A stretch of DNA of 64,000 nucleotides from Mycobacterium sp. 1081908.1. Its GTDB lineage: Bacteria > Actinomycetota > Actinomycetes > Mycobacteriales > Mycobacteriaceae. The stretch is taken from positions 1 to 64,000 of the forward strand of contig NZ_LZLY01000058.1 of the NCBI RefSeq assembly GCF_001673535.1, written 5' to 3'. Both the position numbers and the translations under genes were made by a program. This document shows, piece by piece, positions 49,344 to 57,531 of the stretch. How positions within the stretch are numbered: position 1 is the stretch's first letter; each line of letters begins with the position of its first letter. The notes under the pieces are model-generated. The model was not told the origin of the DNA. It saw only the letters and a list, made by a program, of their open reading frames with translations, and ran no database searches.

Positions 49344-50702
49344 ATGACAGCCACGCCCCTCGCCGCCGCCGCGATCGCCCAGCTGGAGGGGGAAGGCGTC
49401 GACACCGTGATCGGCACCGTCGTGAACCCCGCCGGGCTCACGCTCGCCAAGACCGTTCCGATCCGGCGTACCAACACGTTCGCCGACCCCGGGCTGGGCG
49501 CCAGCCCCTCCTGGCATGCCTTCGCCATCGACCAAACTGGCATCGCGTTCACCGAAGACGTTGGCGTGATCGGCGATCAGCGCCTCCGCATCGACCTGCC
49601 GGCGTTGCGCATCATCGGCGACGGGCTGGCCTGGGCACCCGCCGCGTTCTACGAACAAGACGGCACACCCGTTCCCATGTGCGCCCGCGGGACGCTGAGC
49701 CGGATCGAACGCTTCCTCGATTCGCCGGGCATCGAAGTGAGCGCGGCCATCGGCCACGAAATCGAATTTGTTTTGGTCGATGCCGACGGTGGCCGGCTGC
49801 CGTCGACGCTATGGGCCCAGTACGGCCTGGCCGGGGTGCTCGAGCACGAGGCATTCGTTCGGGACGTGACCGCCGCCGCCACGATGGCCGGCGTCGGGAT
49901 CGAGCAGTTCCATCCCGAGTACGGCGCCAACCAATTCGAGATCTCACTGACACCGCTGGCTCCGGTGGCCGCCGCCGACCAGCTGGTGCTGACCCGGATC
50001 ATCATCGCCCGGGCCGCTCGCCGCCACGGACTACGCGTCAGCCTGTCCCCGGCACCCTTCGCTGACGGCGTCGGATCCGGCGCCCATCAGCATTTCTCGT
50101 TGAGAATTCCCGGCGAGCCGATGTTTTCCGACGGCACCGGCGCGGCGGGCATGGCCGCGGCGGGGGAGGCAGCGGTGGCCGGGGTAGTGCGTGGATTGCC
50201 CGAGGCCCAGGGCATTCTGTGCGGGTCTATCGTGTCCGGCTTGCGGATGCGCCCCGGCAATTGGGCCGGTGCCTATGCCTGCTGGGGCACCGAGAACCGC
50301 GAAGCCGCAGTGCGTTTCGTCAAGGAAGGTCCCGGCACGGTGTACGGCGCGAATGTCGAGGTGAAGATTGTCGATCCGTCGGCGAACCCCTACCTCGCCT
50401 CGGCGGCGATACTCGGGCTGGCCCTGGACGGCAACATTAACGAGGCGGCCCTGCCACCCGAAACCACGATCGACCCGGCCAAGCTCTCCGACGCGGACCG
50501 CGACGCTGCCGGTATCGTGCGCCTGCCCGACAACCAGTCTGAAGTGATAGCGGCACTTGATAATTCGGAGCTGATGCGCTCCATCTTGGGCGATGACGCG
50601 GTCGACATGGTGGTCGCGGTACGCCGCATGGAGCAGGAGCGCTACGGCGACCTCGACCCGGAACAGCTGGCGGACAAATTCCGGATGGCCTGGAGCCTGT
50701 GA
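49344..50702 (+). CDS. glnA3: Glutamine synthetase-like protein GlnA3
   Basis: 452 residues with the class I glutamine synthetase fold: EVSAAIGHEIEFVLVD (first metal-binding Glu), FHPEYGANQFEISLTP, SLSPAPFADGVGSGAHQHFSL (ammonium/His region), LRMRPGNWAGAYACWGTENREAAVRF (active-site Asn-Trp and Arg), NVEVKIVDPSANPYLASAAIL. Homologues in Streptomyces gamma-glutamylate polyamines, and M. tuberculosis GlnA3 is not the main glutamine synthetase. The ATG giving MTATPLAAAAI matches M. tuberculosis Rv1878; another ATG nine bases upstream is possible. Overlaps the amidohydrolase gene by four bases (GTGA). Confidence 0.95.
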   Translation: MTATPLAAAAIAQLEGEGVDTVIGTVVNPAGLTLAKTVPIRRTNTFADPGLGASPSWHAFAIDQTGIAFTEDVGVIGDQRLRIDLPALRIIGDGLAWAPAAFYEQDGTPVPMCARGTLSRIERFLDSPGIEVSAAIGHEIEFVLVDADGGRLPSTLWAQYGLAGVLEHEAFVRDVTAAATMAGVGIEQFHPEYGANQFEISLTPLAPVAAADQLVLTRIIIARAARRHGLRVSLSPAPFADGVGSGAHQHFSLRIPGEPMFSDGTGAAGMAAAGEAAVAGVVRGLPEAQGILCGSIVSGLRMRPGNWAGAYACWGTENREAAVRFVKEGPGTVYGANVEVKIVDPSANPYLASAAILGLALDGNINEAALPPETTIDPAKLSDADRDAAGIVRLPDNQSEVIAALDNSELMRSILGDDAVDMVVAVRRMEQERYGDLDPEQLADKFRMAWSL

Positions 50703-51793
50703 CCGAGCTGGAGCACCACATCGGCGGTGTGGCACTGATCGACCAGCACGCGCACGGATGCTGGCTGACGGCGGGGGACCGGCGGCGGTTCGAGAACGCC
50801 CTGAACGAGGCCAACACCGAGCCGCTCGTGGACTCGGGCTTCGACTCTCAGCTCGGCTTCGCCGTGCGCGCCCATTGCGCACCCATCCTGGGGCTGCCCA
50901 AACACGTTGAACCGCAGGCCTACTGGGAGCGCCGCAGCCAGCACACCGAAGCCGAGCTGGCGCGGTTGTTCCTACCGGCCGCCAAGGTGAGCGACTGGCT
51001 CGTCGACACCGGGATCGACGGCGTCGCAGGCGTCGACGAGCTTCGCGAGTGGTCCGGCAACCGCGCCCACGAGGTCGTCCGGCTCGAGCAGGTGGCCGAG
51101 CAGGCCGCGCAGGCGCCGGGGGACTACGCCTGGGCCTTCGAGGAGATCCTGCACCGGCGCGCGGCCACCGCGGTCGGCACCAAATCCATCCTGGCCTACC
51201 GGGGCGGGTTCGACGGGGACCTGAGCGAACCGCCGGCGCCCCAGGTCGTCGACGCCGCGGCCCGGTGGCGCGAAGGCGGCGGCACCCGGTTACGCGACCG
51301 GGTGCTACTGCGTTTCGGGCTGCACCAGGCGCTGCGGCTCGGCAAGCCCCTGCAATTCCACGTCGGCTTCGGCGACCGGGACTGCGACCTGCATAAGGCC
51401 AACCCGTTGCTCCTGCTCGATTTCCTGCGCCAGTCCGCGGACACGCCGATCGTGCTGTTGCACTGCTATCCCTACGAGCGCGAGGCCGGATACCTCGCGC
51501 AGGCCTTCGACAACGTCTACGTCGACGGGGGCCTGAGCGTGAATCACCTGGGGGCGCGGGCACCGTCGTTCATCGCGCGGCTGCTGGAAATGGCGCCCTT
51601 CCGCCGGATCCTGTACTCGTCGGACGGATACGGCCCCGCGGAGTTGCACTATCTCGGTGCGGCGTTGTGGCGCAAGGGTATTCACCGCGTGTTGAGCGGA
51701 TTCGTCGCCGACGGGGACTGGAGCCAGGACGACGCCATCCGCGTGGTTGATCTGATCGCCCGGGACAACGCCGCCCGCATCTACCGCGTTTGA
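50699..51793 (+). CDS. Amidohydrolase-family protein, Rv1879 type
   Basis: 364 residues, amidohydrolase_2-type barrel. LIDQHAHGCW carries the first metal-binding HxH. KPLQFHVGFGDRDCDLHKANPLLLL, DTPIVLLHCYPYEREAGYLA and RILYSSDGYGPAELHYLGA provide the later His and Asp. Starts with GTG inside the end of glnA3. Together they correspond to the two halves of the fungal FluG/plant NodGS protein (amidohydrolase plus GSI-like), which suggests that one makes and the other removes a gamma-glutamyl or related amide. Confidence 0.88.
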   Translation: MTELEHHIGGVALIDQHAHGCWLTAGDRRRFENALNEANTEPLVDSGFDSQLGFAVRAHCAPILGLPKHVEPQAYWERRSQHTEAELARLFLPAAKVSDWLVDTGIDGVAGVDELREWSGNRAHEVVRLEQVAEQAAQAPGDYAWAFEEILHRRAATAVGTKSILAYRGGFDGDLSEPPAPQVVDAAARWREGGGTRLRDRVLLRFGLHQALRLGKPLQFHVGFGDRDCDLHKANPLLLLDFLRQSADTPIVLLHCYPYEREAGYLAQAFDNVYVDGGLSVNHLGARAPSFIARLLEMAPFRRILYSSDGYGPAELHYLGAALWRKGIHRVLSGFVADGDWSQDDAIRVVDLIARDNAARIYRV

Positions 51794-51823
51794 CGTGCGG
51801 TAGTACCGGGGTACCCCGCCCCA

Positions 51824-52657
51824 ATGGCGACCATGGGGGACCTCGTGAACTGGGCCCGCGACCAGGTCGTGTCGCGGGTCCCCAAAGCCGACCTGGATCA
51901 GCGCGACCCCGACTACATCCGCGACCAGCTTCCGGGAACTTGGCTGCTGGCGTCGCTGTACTTCCGGGCGGACGTGCGGGGCCTGGATCGGATCCCGGCC
52001 GACGGGCCGGTGCTGCTGGTCGGCAACCACAGCGGCGGCAACGTGCCCCCGGACACGTTCGTGTTCACGCTCGCGTTCTGCTCCTACTTCGGCGTCGAGC
52101 GGCCCTTCTATCAGTTGGCCCACAACCTCGTCGTCTCCGCGCCGCCGCTGGGCTGGTTGCGCAAGTTCGGCACCGTCGCCGCCAACCCCGAAAACGCCCG
52201 CCTCGCATTGGAATCCGGGGCAGCGCTGCTCGTCTATCCCGGCGGCGACTACGAGGTCTTCCGCCCGTCATGGGAACGCCACAGGGTCGACTTCGGCGGC
52301 CGCATGGGCTACGTGCGGCTGGCCCGCGAAACGGGTGTGCCGATCGTCCCCGTCGCCAGCGTCGGCGGCCAGGAGAGCGCGCTGTTCCTCAACCGCGGGC
52401 AGTGGCTGGCCAAGTTGCTGATGGCGGACAAGTTGCTGCGGCTCAAGAGCATCCCAATCTCGTTGGCGCTGCCCTGGGGCCTCAACATCAGCGACCTCGC
52501 CGGCCACATTCCGCTGCCGACGAAGATCGTCATCGAGGTGCAGCACCCCATCGACGTCGACGGCGATGACCAGGCCGTGCACGACAAGGTGATGGCCAGC
52601 CTGCAGGGCGGCGTGGACCGCCTGGCCGCCGAGCGTCGATTCCCGGTGATCGGCTGA
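51824..52657 (+). CDS. Lysophospholipid acyltransferase-like (PlsC-type) protein
   Basis: 277 residues. The acyltransferase block I is VLLVGNHSGGNVPPDTFVF, a variant of NHxxxxD with a longer spacer before the Asp. PGGDYEVFRPSWERHRVDFGGRMGYVRLARETGVPIVPVASVGGQESAL carries the FPEG-equivalent and block IV. This form is common in mycobacteria next to lipid or methyltransferase genes and transfers an acyl chain to a glycerolipid or alcohol. It is the first gene of an accessory block not in this place in M. tuberculosis, immediately upstream of an SRPBCC gene (1-bp overlap). Confidence 0.85.
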   Translation: MATMGDLVNWARDQVVSRVPKADLDQRDPDYIRDQLPGTWLLASLYFRADVRGLDRIPADGPVLLVGNHSGGNVPPDTFVFTLAFCSYFGVERPFYQLAHNLVVSAPPLGWLRKFGTVAANPENARLALESGAALLVYPGGDYEVFRPSWERHRVDFGGRMGYVRLARETGVPIVPVASVGGQESALFLNRGQWLAKLLMADKLLRLKSIPISLALPWGLNISDLAGHIPLPTKIVIEVQHPIDVDGDDQAVHDKVMASLQGGVDRLAAERRFPVIG

Positions 52658-53091
52658 TGCGCGTCGAACGCCGCTGCGTGATCAACGCCGACCGCGACGC
52701 GGTCTGGAAGATCGTCAGCGACCCGGACTGCTACCCGTCGTTCATGACCAGCCTCGAGCGTTGGGAGTCGTCCAACGACATCGACCGCGGCCTGGGCGCG
52801 CGCTACACCGTGCACTGGAAGATCGGTTCGGTGCCGGTCGGCGGGCTGATCGAGGTGGTCGAGTTCGACGACCGCCGCGACGTGGCGTGGGTGGGCATCA
52901 CCGGTGTCAACCTGCGCGGGCGGATCCGGCTGCGCGACGGCAGCGACGGCAAGACCAAGGTGACGTTCCGGCTGTCGTACCAGGCGCCCGGCGGCTTGAT
53001 CGGCTACATCGCCGACCGCATCGCCGTGCGCCAGGTGGGCCGCAACCTGTCCGAAACCCTCAAGTGCCTCAAGAGCCTGGCCGAGTCCTAG
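52657..53091 (+). CDS. SRPBCC-family (START/polyketide-cyclase-like) protein
   Basis: 144 residues: RCVINADRDAVWKIVSDPDCYPSFMTSLERWE, TVHWKIGSVPVGGLIEVVEFDDRRDVAWVGITGVNLRGRIRLRDG, TKVTFRLSYQAPGGLIGYIADRIAVRQVGRNLSETLKCLKSL. A helix-grip fold that binds a hydrophobic ligand. The ATG shares a base with the stop of the acyltransferase (TGATG), so the two are coupled; a lipid-handling role is plausible. Followed by an inverted repeat that separates it from the convergent remnant. Confidence 0.9.
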   Translation: MRVERRCVINADRDAVWKIVSDPDCYPSFMTSLERWESSNDIDRGLGARYTVHWKIGSVPVGGLIEVVEFDDRRDVAWVGITGVNLRGRIRLRDGSDGKTKVTFRLSYQAPGGLIGYIADRIAVRQVGRNLSETLKCLKSLAES

Positions 53092-53100
53092 CCGTTCTAC

Positions 53101-53162
53101 CGCGAACAGACGCAAAATCGCCCAATTTCGGCCCCTAGGGGGCGATTTTGCGTCTGCTCGCG
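53101..53162. terminator. 23-bp inverted repeat between convergent genes
   Basis: Bases 53101-53123 pair with 53140-53162 with a single mismatch (A/G) and a 16-base loop. It stands between the SRPBCC stop and the C-terminus of the minus-strand remnant and works in both directions as a likely terminator. The right arm overlaps the last codons of the remnant. Confidence 0.8.
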
Positions 53163-53470
53163 GTGGCCACCGAAACCGAAAGCGGTATGAACCGCCGCAG
53201 CTTCCCGCTGCCCCGATAGCGCGACAGACCGTCGGCCGCCTGGATCCGAATCGCCGGTTCGGCCAACCCGTAGCGTCGCAGCGCGGCGACCAGCGCGGAA
53301 ATTAGGGTCTCGCGGTCCGGATCCCCGACGACCACGATGTCTGCCCCCGCGACGGTCTGGGTGGCCTGATATTCCGATATGCGCGGATCGGGGCCCAGCA
53401 CATGCCGAAACGCGCTCGCGGGCGCCGTCGTTGCGCCGTAACGGAAGTCGTCGTCGCGGACCGTATGCGC
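53135..53470 (-). pseudogene. C-terminal remnant of an F390-synthetase-like adenylating enzyme
   Basis: An open frame of about 110 codons without an upstream ATG reads RDDDFRYGATTAPASAFRHVLG, ISEYQATQTVAGADIVVVG, RETLISALVAALRRYGL, then SRYRGSGKLRRFIPLSV. This order fits the C-terminal subdomain of PaaK/F390-synthetase-type proteins (full length about 430 residues). The adenylate-forming core is absent; directly upstream is the stop of the methyltransferase gene. A GTG within the frame gives an 88-residue product, but it would be half a domain. The family assignment is from memory of the motif pattern, so it is a hypothesis. Confidence 0.55.
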
Positions 53471-53472
53471 CG

Positions 53473-54195
53473 TCAGGCGGCCGCGCGCAAACCGAAATGG
53501 ACGGTCGCGAACCCGCTGCTCAGTGAGACGTAGCGGGCGTCGACGAAGCCCGACTCCAGCATCGCCTTGCGCAGCCCGTCCCGCGACAGCCAGGTGCGGA
53601 TCGAATCGGAGGTGTAGTGATGGGCGTCGCGATGCCAGGCCACGGCCCAGCCGAGCGCCGGCATCAGGACGAAGTAAAGCGCGTCGTGCAGCAGCGTCAA
53701 CGTCCTCGAGTTCGGCCTGCTGAAATCGAGCACCATCAACCGGCCGCCCGGCCGCAGGACGCGCCGGAATTCGCGCAGCGCCCGGCCGCGGTCCGCGACG
53801 TTGCGCAGCCCGAAGCTGATCGTGACCACGTCAAACGACGCGTCCGGGAACCGCAGGTCCATGGCGTCGCCCTCCTGGAATTCGACGCCGCCGAGGTGCC
53901 GCCCGCGAGCGACCGCGAGCATCGCCGCGCAGGAGTCGACCCCCACGACCTGACCGTCCGGCCCGACCGCCGCCTCCTCCAGGAACGCCAGGTCGCCGGT
54001 CCCGGTGGCCACGTCCAGCACGCGTTCGCCCGGCCGGAGTGCGCACAGTTCCATGGCCTGGCGCTTCCACAGGCGGTGCAGCCCGAGGGTCCACAGATCG
54101 GTCATCACGTTGTAGCGCGACGCCAACGCCGAAAACAGATCCTTGACGTAGCTGCTCTTGGCCTCGTCGGACTCGTTCCATCGCCGGGTGATCAT
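53473..54195 (-). CDS. UbiE/COQ5-type methyltransferase
   Basis: 240 residues, SAM-dependent: VKDLFSALASRYNVMTDLWTLGLHRLWKRQAMELCALRPGERVLDVATGTGDLAFLEEAAVGPDGQVVGVDSCAAML, VEFQEGDAMDLRFPDASFDVVTISFGLRNVADRGRALREFRRVLRPGGRLMVLDFSRP. This is the demethylmenaquinone methyltransferase (MenG) pattern, including the ATGTGD SAM loop and the SFGLRN motif. The family usually has one MenG per mycobacterial genome located with men genes, so this may be a second paralogue acting on another quinone-like or polyketide substrate. Same strand as the remnant. Confidence 0.88.
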   Translation of the reverse strand: MITRRWNESDEAKSSYVKDLFSALASRYNVMTDLWTLGLHRLWKRQAMELCALRPGERVLDVATGTGDLAFLEEAAVGPDGQVVGVDSCAAMLAVARGRHLGGVEFQEGDAMDLRFPDASFDVVTISFGLRNVADRGRALREFRRVLRPGGRLMVLDFSRPNSRTLTLLHDALYFVLMPALGWAVAWHRDAHHYTSDSIRTWLSRDGLRKAMLESGFVDARYVSLSSGFATVHFGLRAAA

Positions 54196-54338
54196 CGGAT
54201 CCGTGCGCCCCTTCCGATCGGGGTCGGGTTCGTTCTACGTCGGCCGTCGGCGTTTGCCGACGCCACCATGCCTGTCTAACATGTGTTGAATAGGCTTGAC
54301 TACTGGTAGGAGCCAGCCACGACCCGAAGGCATCCACC

Positions 54339-54542
54339 ATGCTGCATTTGCTGCCCAAACTCCACACGCCGTCCGATGCTCCGGCGCCCGACGCCGAGAC
54401 CCGTCACCACTGGCGCGGCGCCTCGGTTGTCGCGGCGATCGGGCACATTCACCTTGGGCTGCCCGAGCCGCGGACCTATCCGCTGCATGAACCCCGGTTT
54501 TTCGAGGACGAGCTGATGTCCCGCCTGATGGAGCACCTCTGA
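54339..54542 (+). CDS. Small hypothetical protein
   Basis: 67 residues, MLHLLPKLHTPSDAPAPDAETRHH then WRGASVVAAIGHIHLG, with an acidic C-terminal EPRFFEDELMSRLMEHL. No recognised domain. GAAGG about nine bases before the ATG could be a ribosome site. It sits between the divergent methyltransferase and the SnoaL-like gene. Conservation in related genomes would decide whether it is real. Confidence 0.45.
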   Translation: MLHLLPKLHTPSDAPAPDAETRHHWRGASVVAAIGHIHLGLPEPRTYPLHEPRFFEDELMSRLMEHL

Positions 54543-54598
54543 CGGCCAGCATCGCATAACGAATCGGTTGGAGCGGTAGCCGTTTCGACGGCGAGTTG

Positions 54599-55057
54599 TC
54601 AGACGAGCGCTGACGCGTCAAACACCCAGCTGGTGTCCGCCGTCGCCAAATTCTCGAAGTGGTTCGGCGGCGCGAAGCTGACCAGGCTTTGCATGTCCCA
54701 ATAGTCTTTCCACACCGTGATCTTGCCGTTCTCGACCTTGTGGACGGTGACGAACCGCAGCACGCCCCGCTCACCCGACGCGAAAGTCCAAGTCTCCGAA
54801 TGCTCGTAGATGACGTCGGAGCCGTTGGACACCAGCACGCCGTCATGGTTCTCGTAGCCCGCCAGCGGCTCGAGCCCGATCTTGAGCCGTTTCACGATGT
54901 CTTCGGGGCCGCGCGCCGCCAGCGCGGGGACGGGCATGTCGACGTAGAGACAGTCGTCGCTCAGGAACGTCTTCACCGCATCCCAGTCCCGCCGCGAGAG
55001 CGCCTGCCACATCCCGATGACGACATCCTCGACCGCAAGCTCAGAAACCTCTGTCAT
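54599..55057 (-). CDS. SnoaL-like/limonene-epoxide-hydrolase-family protein
   Basis: 152 residues, NTF2-like fold: VEDVVIGMWQALSRRDWDAVKTFLSDDCLYVDMPVPALAARGPEDIVKRLKIGLEPLAGYE, then ERGVLRFVTVHKVENGKITVWKDYWD. The WxxxxRRDW, R and D pattern resembles limonene-1,2-epoxide hydrolase members (Tyr-Asn-Arg-Asp-Asp site), which open epoxides. Substrate unknown. Adjacent in the same accessory block as the UbiE-type methyltransferase, suggestive of secondary metabolism. Confidence 0.85.
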   Translation of the reverse strand: MTEVSELAVEDVVIGMWQALSRRDWDAVKTFLSDDCLYVDMPVPALAARGPEDIVKRLKIGLEPLAGYENHDGVLVSNGSDVIYEHSETWTFASGERGVLRFVTVHKVENGKITVWKDYWDMQSLVSFAPPNHFENLATADTSWVFDASALV

Positions 55058-55123
55058 AGCGGCAAATAAACCGGGTTACCGGACACGTGTCAACCACCGG
55101 CTTTTCGGCGGATAGTCGCCAGG

Positions 55124-55539
55124 GTGACCACGCTGGATTGGTTCGGCCGCTACTGGCCCCGCAGTGCGCGGCCGTTCGATGACCATGCGGGTTCTGGGGG
55201 ACCAGCGAGGATTGCCACGACTGGGCGAACACGCACGGCTACGACTTGGTGCGCGACGACTGGTGGGCGAAGACCCGCGGCTGCGTCACCCGAACGCCCG
55301 CGGGCGCGGGGCTCTATCACGACGAGGAATTCCGCAAAAAGGCGACCGGATGGGCTTGGCAATTCGGGATTTTCGCGGCCGGCGCGTTGCCCGCGGTGAT
55401 CATTGTCGCGTCGGGTGCGTTCCGCCGGCGACGCGGTCCCCGGGCCAGGCCCCTTAGGAAGCCGACCAACCGCGCGCAAATGCAGTCACCCGCTGCGACT
55501 TTGCTGCATACTTGGCAACGTGACAACGCAGCGCGATAA
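55124..55539 (+). pseudogene. Small membrane protein, probably frameshifted
   Basis: A GTG frame starts MTTLDWFGRYWPRSARPFDD and then loses sense. From about 55190 the next frame reads FWGTSEDCHDWANTHGYDLVRDDWWAKTRGC, then a membrane helix WAWQFGIFAAGALPAVIIVASGAF and a basic tail. One missing base near 55189 would join them into a continuous protein of about 138 residues. A shorter product from a GTG at 55246 is the alternative. A real frameshift or a sequence error are both possible. Confidence 0.5.
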
Positions 55540-55702
55540 CCCGGAGGAGATCGGTGCCGATCCGGTCGACGGCCTGCTGACTCGGCGAGACGCTATCCGG
55601 CGGCTGGCGCTGGTCGCCGTGACGGCGGCCCCCACCACGCTCATCGCGGCCTGTTCCGGTAACAGAAGCTGGCCGGGCCGGCGACGTCGGCGGCGCCGCT
55701 AG
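55520..55702 (+). CDS. Small putative lipoprotein with twin-arginine motif
   Basis: 60 residues from a GTG: a polar N-terminus, TRRDAIRRLALVAVTAAP as twin-Arg signal core, and LIAAC as lipobox, then SGNRSWPG and seven arginines. The mature part would be only about 16 residues, so it may be a truncated lipoprotein. It overlaps the 3' end of the frameshifted ORF by about 20 bases and is convergent with CYP140. Confidence 0.45.
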   Translation: MTTQRDNPEEIGADPVDGLLTRRDAIRRLALVAVTAAPTTLIAACSGNRSWPGRRRRRRR

Positions 55703-55717
55703 CGCCTGGGCAACCCA

Positions 55718-57040
55718 CTAGGCGTCGACCGGCGCCATCGACCGCGCCGGCCCCAGCACCACCGGCAGCGTCGACCAGCCGCGCAGCACCCGCGTGTCCC
55801 GCCGGCTCCCGCTGCCCGCCGCCCGCACTTGCGGAAAACGGTCGAAGAACGTCCGCAGGCCGACCTCGCCCTCGGCCCGCGCGAGGGCGGCCCCCAGGCA
55901 GAAGTGCCGTCCGCCGGAGAACGCGAGATGCCTTCCCGCGTTTGGTCTTTCGATGTCGAAGCGGTCGGGATCCGGGAACACCGACGGATCGCGGTTGGCG
56001 GCGGCCAGATATATCACCACCAACTCGTCCCGTTTGATCCGCATGCCGGCCACTTCGACGTCCCGCTGCGCCACCCGGGCGGTGAGCTGCACCGGCGAGT
56101 CGAGGCGCAGGATCTCCTCGACGGCGTTGGGCCACAATTCGGGACGGCGACGCAACGTTTCCAGATGCTCGGGCGCGTCCAGCAGCATCCGGATGCCGTT
56201 GCCCAGCAGGTTCACCGTGGTCTCGAAGCCCGCGGCCAACACCAGGCCGGCGATCGCCTGCAGCTCGTCCGGGTCGAGATGTGTTTCGGCGGAGCCACTT
56301 TCGGCGGTTTGGATCAGCTGGCTCATCAGGTTGTCACTCGGGGTGCACCGCAATTCGCGCAGGTGATCGGAGAGCCAGGAGTTGAATCCGACGATCCCTC
56401 GCTGCACGGTGCGGTATTGCCACCAGGGCAGGCCGATGTCCAGGCTCGGCGCGCCGAGCTCCCCGAACTCCAGCACGCGGCGCCGGTCCCGCTCGGGGAC
56501 CCCCAGGATGTCGCTGATGATCGCGACCGGAAGTTGCGAGCAGTAGCTCCCGACGATGTCGACCACGCCGGGCTGGCCGGTCAGCTGATCCAACAGCGCG
56601 GTTGCGGTGTGCTCGACGCCCTCGCGCAGGGCGGCGACCGCCCGCGGCGTGAACACCGCCGACACCGTCTTGCGATAGCGGGTGTGGTCCGGCGGCTCGA
56701 CGGCCAGCAGCGACGGTGCCCGCAGCGGATGCAGGAGGTTGTCGTAGGTGCGGCGCTCCACCCAGCGCAGCGGGGCCGGCAGTTGCGACCCCATGTTCAC
56801 CACGCGGAAGTCGTCGGACCGCAGCAGCTCGTGGGCCAACGCATGGTCGGTGGTCAGGTAGTTCACCCTGCCCTTGACGAGCGGTCCCTGGGCGCGCAGT
56901 TGCTCGTAGAACGGAACCGGATCGTTGGTCACCGTCGGGTCGGCGATCAGCCTGGCCTGGAGATCACCCCGCCGCATGCCGATCGCCGCGACCCCCCGGA
57001 TGAATCCGTGCATCACGAGCCAGTGCAATCTCTCCTTCAC
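55718..57040 (-). CDS. cyp140: Cytochrome P450 CYP140
   Basis: 440 residues. The haem-binding FSGGRHFCLGAALAR includes the proximal Cys; the I-helix LVLAAGFETTVNL has the oxygen-activating A-G-x-E/D-T pattern; the K-helix EEILRLDSP holds ExxR. Length and neighbours (lppE and an SDR upstream on the same strand) match M. tuberculosis Rv1880c. The physiological substrate is unknown. GTG start; the electron donors are not encoded here. Confidence 0.94.
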   Translation of the reverse strand: MKERLHWLVMHGFIRGVAAIGMRRGDLQARLIADPTVTNDPVPFYEQLRAQGPLVKGRVNYLTTDHALAHELLRSDDFRVVNMGSQLPAPLRWVERRTYDNLLHPLRAPSLLAVEPPDHTRYRKTVSAVFTPRAVAALREGVEHTATALLDQLTGQPGVVDIVGSYCSQLPVAIISDILGVPERDRRRVLEFGELGAPSLDIGLPWWQYRTVQRGIVGFNSWLSDHLRELRCTPSDNLMSQLIQTAESGSAETHLDPDELQAIAGLVLAAGFETTVNLLGNGIRMLLDAPEHLETLRRRPELWPNAVEEILRLDSPVQLTARVAQRDVEVAGMRIKRDELVVIYLAAANRDPSVFPDPDRFDIERPNAGRHLAFSGGRHFCLGAALARAEGEVGLRTFFDRFPQVRAAGSGSRRDTRVLRGWSTLPVVLGPARSMAPVDA

Positions 57041-57097
57041 GGGGCCTCCATCAGCTCGGTGGTCTGGACCCAGCGTAGGCCGAATTCTGCTGAGCGC

Positions 57098-57517
57098 TCA
57101 GCACTCCGCGGTGATCTTGAAGTCGGTGGTCACCGTCTTGTTGGGATTGCTGCTGCTGATGCCGTACGCGCTGCCGGTAATGGTGTAGGCGTTGTTGGTG
57201 AGGTCGACGTGGGCGTCTCCGACCCCGCCTTGCCAGAAGCTGCCGGTGAACCCGGCGAAGTTGCGGATCTTCACCCACTGCGGGATGGCCCGGTAGCCGC
57301 TGAGCATCACCACCGCCTCGATATGCCCATCGTGATCACCGATGTCGAGGGTCCGGTACGACTGGGCCTGGCTGCACGCGGCGGGACGTGCCGTCTGGGT
57401 GGCGCCGCCGATGGTCACGCGGGCGGCCTTGCGGGGCACCGTCTGCGCCTGCCCGCACCCCGCGACGCCGGCCCCGGCGATCAGGACCAAAACGGCTGCG
57501 ATCCAACGGTTTCGCAC
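57098..57517 (-). CDS. lppE: Lipoprotein LppE
   Basis: 139 residues. The signal peptide RNRWIAAVLVLIAGAGVAGC ends with the lipobox VAGC. The mature part TIGGATQTARPAACSQAQSYRTLDIGDHDGHIEAVVML to VDLTNNAYTITGSAYGISSSNPNKTVTTDFKITAEC resembles the 19-kDa antigen-type lipoprotein family (LpqH/LppE), with two Cys (one near the C-terminus) that probably form a disulphide. The GTG with AGGGAGGG upstream was chosen; the longer frame overlaps the SDR gene. A surface lipoprotein; function not established. Confidence 0.9.
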   Translation of the reverse strand: MRNRWIAAVLVLIAGAGVAGCGQAQTVPRKAARVTIGGATQTARPAACSQAQSYRTLDIGDHDGHIEAVVMLSGYRAIPQWVKIRNFAGFTGSFWQGGVGDAHVDLTNNAYTITGSAYGISSSNPNKTVTTDFKITAEC

Positions 57518-57531
57518 CAGGCCACCCTCCC

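Noticed and set aside
53135..53401. Intact 88-residue gene
   Set aside because: The conserved frame extends upstream of the GTG to the methyltransferase stop and represents only part of a larger domain, so a remnant is the better reading.
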